64,000 bases of DNA from Caldilineaceae bacterium SB0661_bin_34 (GTDB lineage Bacteria; Chloroflexota; Anaerolineae; Caldilineales; Caldilineaceae): assembly GCA_009841145.1 (NCBI GenBank), contig VXMJ01000073.1, forward strand, positions 79,367 through 143,366. Reading direction: 5' to 3'. Both the position numbers and the translations under genes were made by a program. Shown in pieces: positions 63,657-64,000 of the stretch (position 1 is the stretch's first letter; every line of letters begins with the position of its first letter). The notes under the pieces were generated by a model. That model made no database searches and was not told the DNA's origin. It saw nothing but the letters and a program-made list of their open reading frames with translations.

Positions 63657-64000
63657 ATGAAGGCTCGATTACTGGCTTGGAGCGCCCTGCTCCTCTGTTT
63701 GCTTGTTGTCCTGTCCGGCTGCGCCGTGACCAGTGTGCCGACCGCTCCGGCCGCCGAGGAAATGTCAGAGGACATGGACGACATGTCCATGTGGGCCGAT
63801 GTGGATCCGTCGGGCCAGACCGTGACGTTCTGGCACCAGCACTCCGGCTCACGCGAGGAAGCGCTGCAGGAAATCATTGCGCACTTCAATGACACCAACG
63901 AATACGGGATTACCGTCGAAGGGTCCAACCAGGGCAGCTACGGCGATATCTTCAGCAAAATGCTGAACGTGATTGGCACGGACGACGTGCCGAACCTGGT
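63657..64000 (+). CDS. ABC transporter sugar-binding lipoprotein, truncated by window end
   Basis: The start is the ATG at 63657 with AAGGAG 9 bases upstream. The first 114 residues are seen. A signal peptide with lipobox (LLVVLSGCAV, lipid-modified Cys near residue 22) precedes an acidic, Met-rich spacer (EEMSEDMDDMSMW). The mature domain starts TVTFWHQHSGSREEALQEIIAHFN, typical of CUT1 solute-binding proteins. It follows the two permease genes after 100 bases, in the order permease-permease-binding protein. The C-terminal portion lies beyond the window. Confidence 0.9.
   Translation, partial: MKARLLAWSALLLCLLVVLSGCAVTSVPTAPAAEEMSEDMDDMSMWADVDPSGQTVTFWHQHSGSREEALQEIIAHFNDTNEYGITVEGSNQGSYGDIFSKMLNVIGTDDVPNL

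Overview
The window is GC-rich bacterial chromosome, densely packed on both strands, with many 1-, 4- or 8-base overlaps between stop and start codons. No ribosomal or phylogenetic marker settles the taxonomy. The style resembles Chloroflexota (Caldilineae/Anaerolineae-like, often environmental or host-associated): LysM/L,D-transpeptidase envelope proteins, a CcmH/CcmG/CcmF set, an MalFG-type sugar ABC cassette, Uma2-family proteins and several TnpB relics. This assignment is an inference.

Layout. 1-2.4 kb: tail of a large leucine-rich-repeat protein built of four capped blocks. 2.8-10.5 kb: D-amino-acid dehydrogenase-like flavoprotein, MazG, a broken VapBC pair, a small membrane protein, then an OppF-type ATPase, a B12-binding radical SAM enzyme, a small possible UDG-fold protein and Hsp20. 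11.2-15.7 kb: class Ia ribonucleotide reductase large subunit (no beta subunit here) and a D12-class adenine methylase coupled to an unrecognised 81-residue ORF. 15.8-29 kb: ThpR plus SCO, glyA-folC, then a minus-strand run copA - cytochrome c - ccmH - ccmG - ccmF - small TM protein, joined end to end and pointing to copper and c-type cytochrome maturation, and a five-LysM L,D-transpeptidase. 29-30.3 kb: two decayed transposase genes. 30.3-37.3 kb: amtB-glnB, tRNA-Leu(UAA), mltG, an epimerase, a serine recombinase lacking its nucleophile, and rmd-gmd for GDP-D-rhamnose.

37.5-45 kb is an accessory island: an IS607-type element (TnpA degenerate, unusual TnpB), a Uma2 protein, a DUF4062-like protein, a VOC protein, an OpgC-like acyltransferase and a frameshifted, AT-richer secreted-protein gene. 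45-51 kb returns to core genes (Nudix, pheT, rnz, phosphodiesterase, LysM lipoprotein). 51.4-53.5 kb holds a second TnpB gene broken by one in-frame TGA, flanked by small ORFs. 53.4-57.6 kb has a cytochrome P450, two coupled glycosyltransferases and a TsaC/Sua5 protein, with a second, fragmentary copy of the WecG tail next to the P450. 57.7-64 kb carries a membrane protein, a second Uma2 protein, a nitrilase-family amidase, a MaoC dehydratase, and a sugar ABC transporter whose binding protein runs off the end.

I did not find a clear, complete new multi-gene system. The most unusual items are the four-block LRR protein, two recombinases that lost the catalytic serine, the radical SAM/OppF locus, the small ORF coupled to the adenine methylase, the tiny TM gene hooked to ccmF, and the P450 bracketed by wecG tails.
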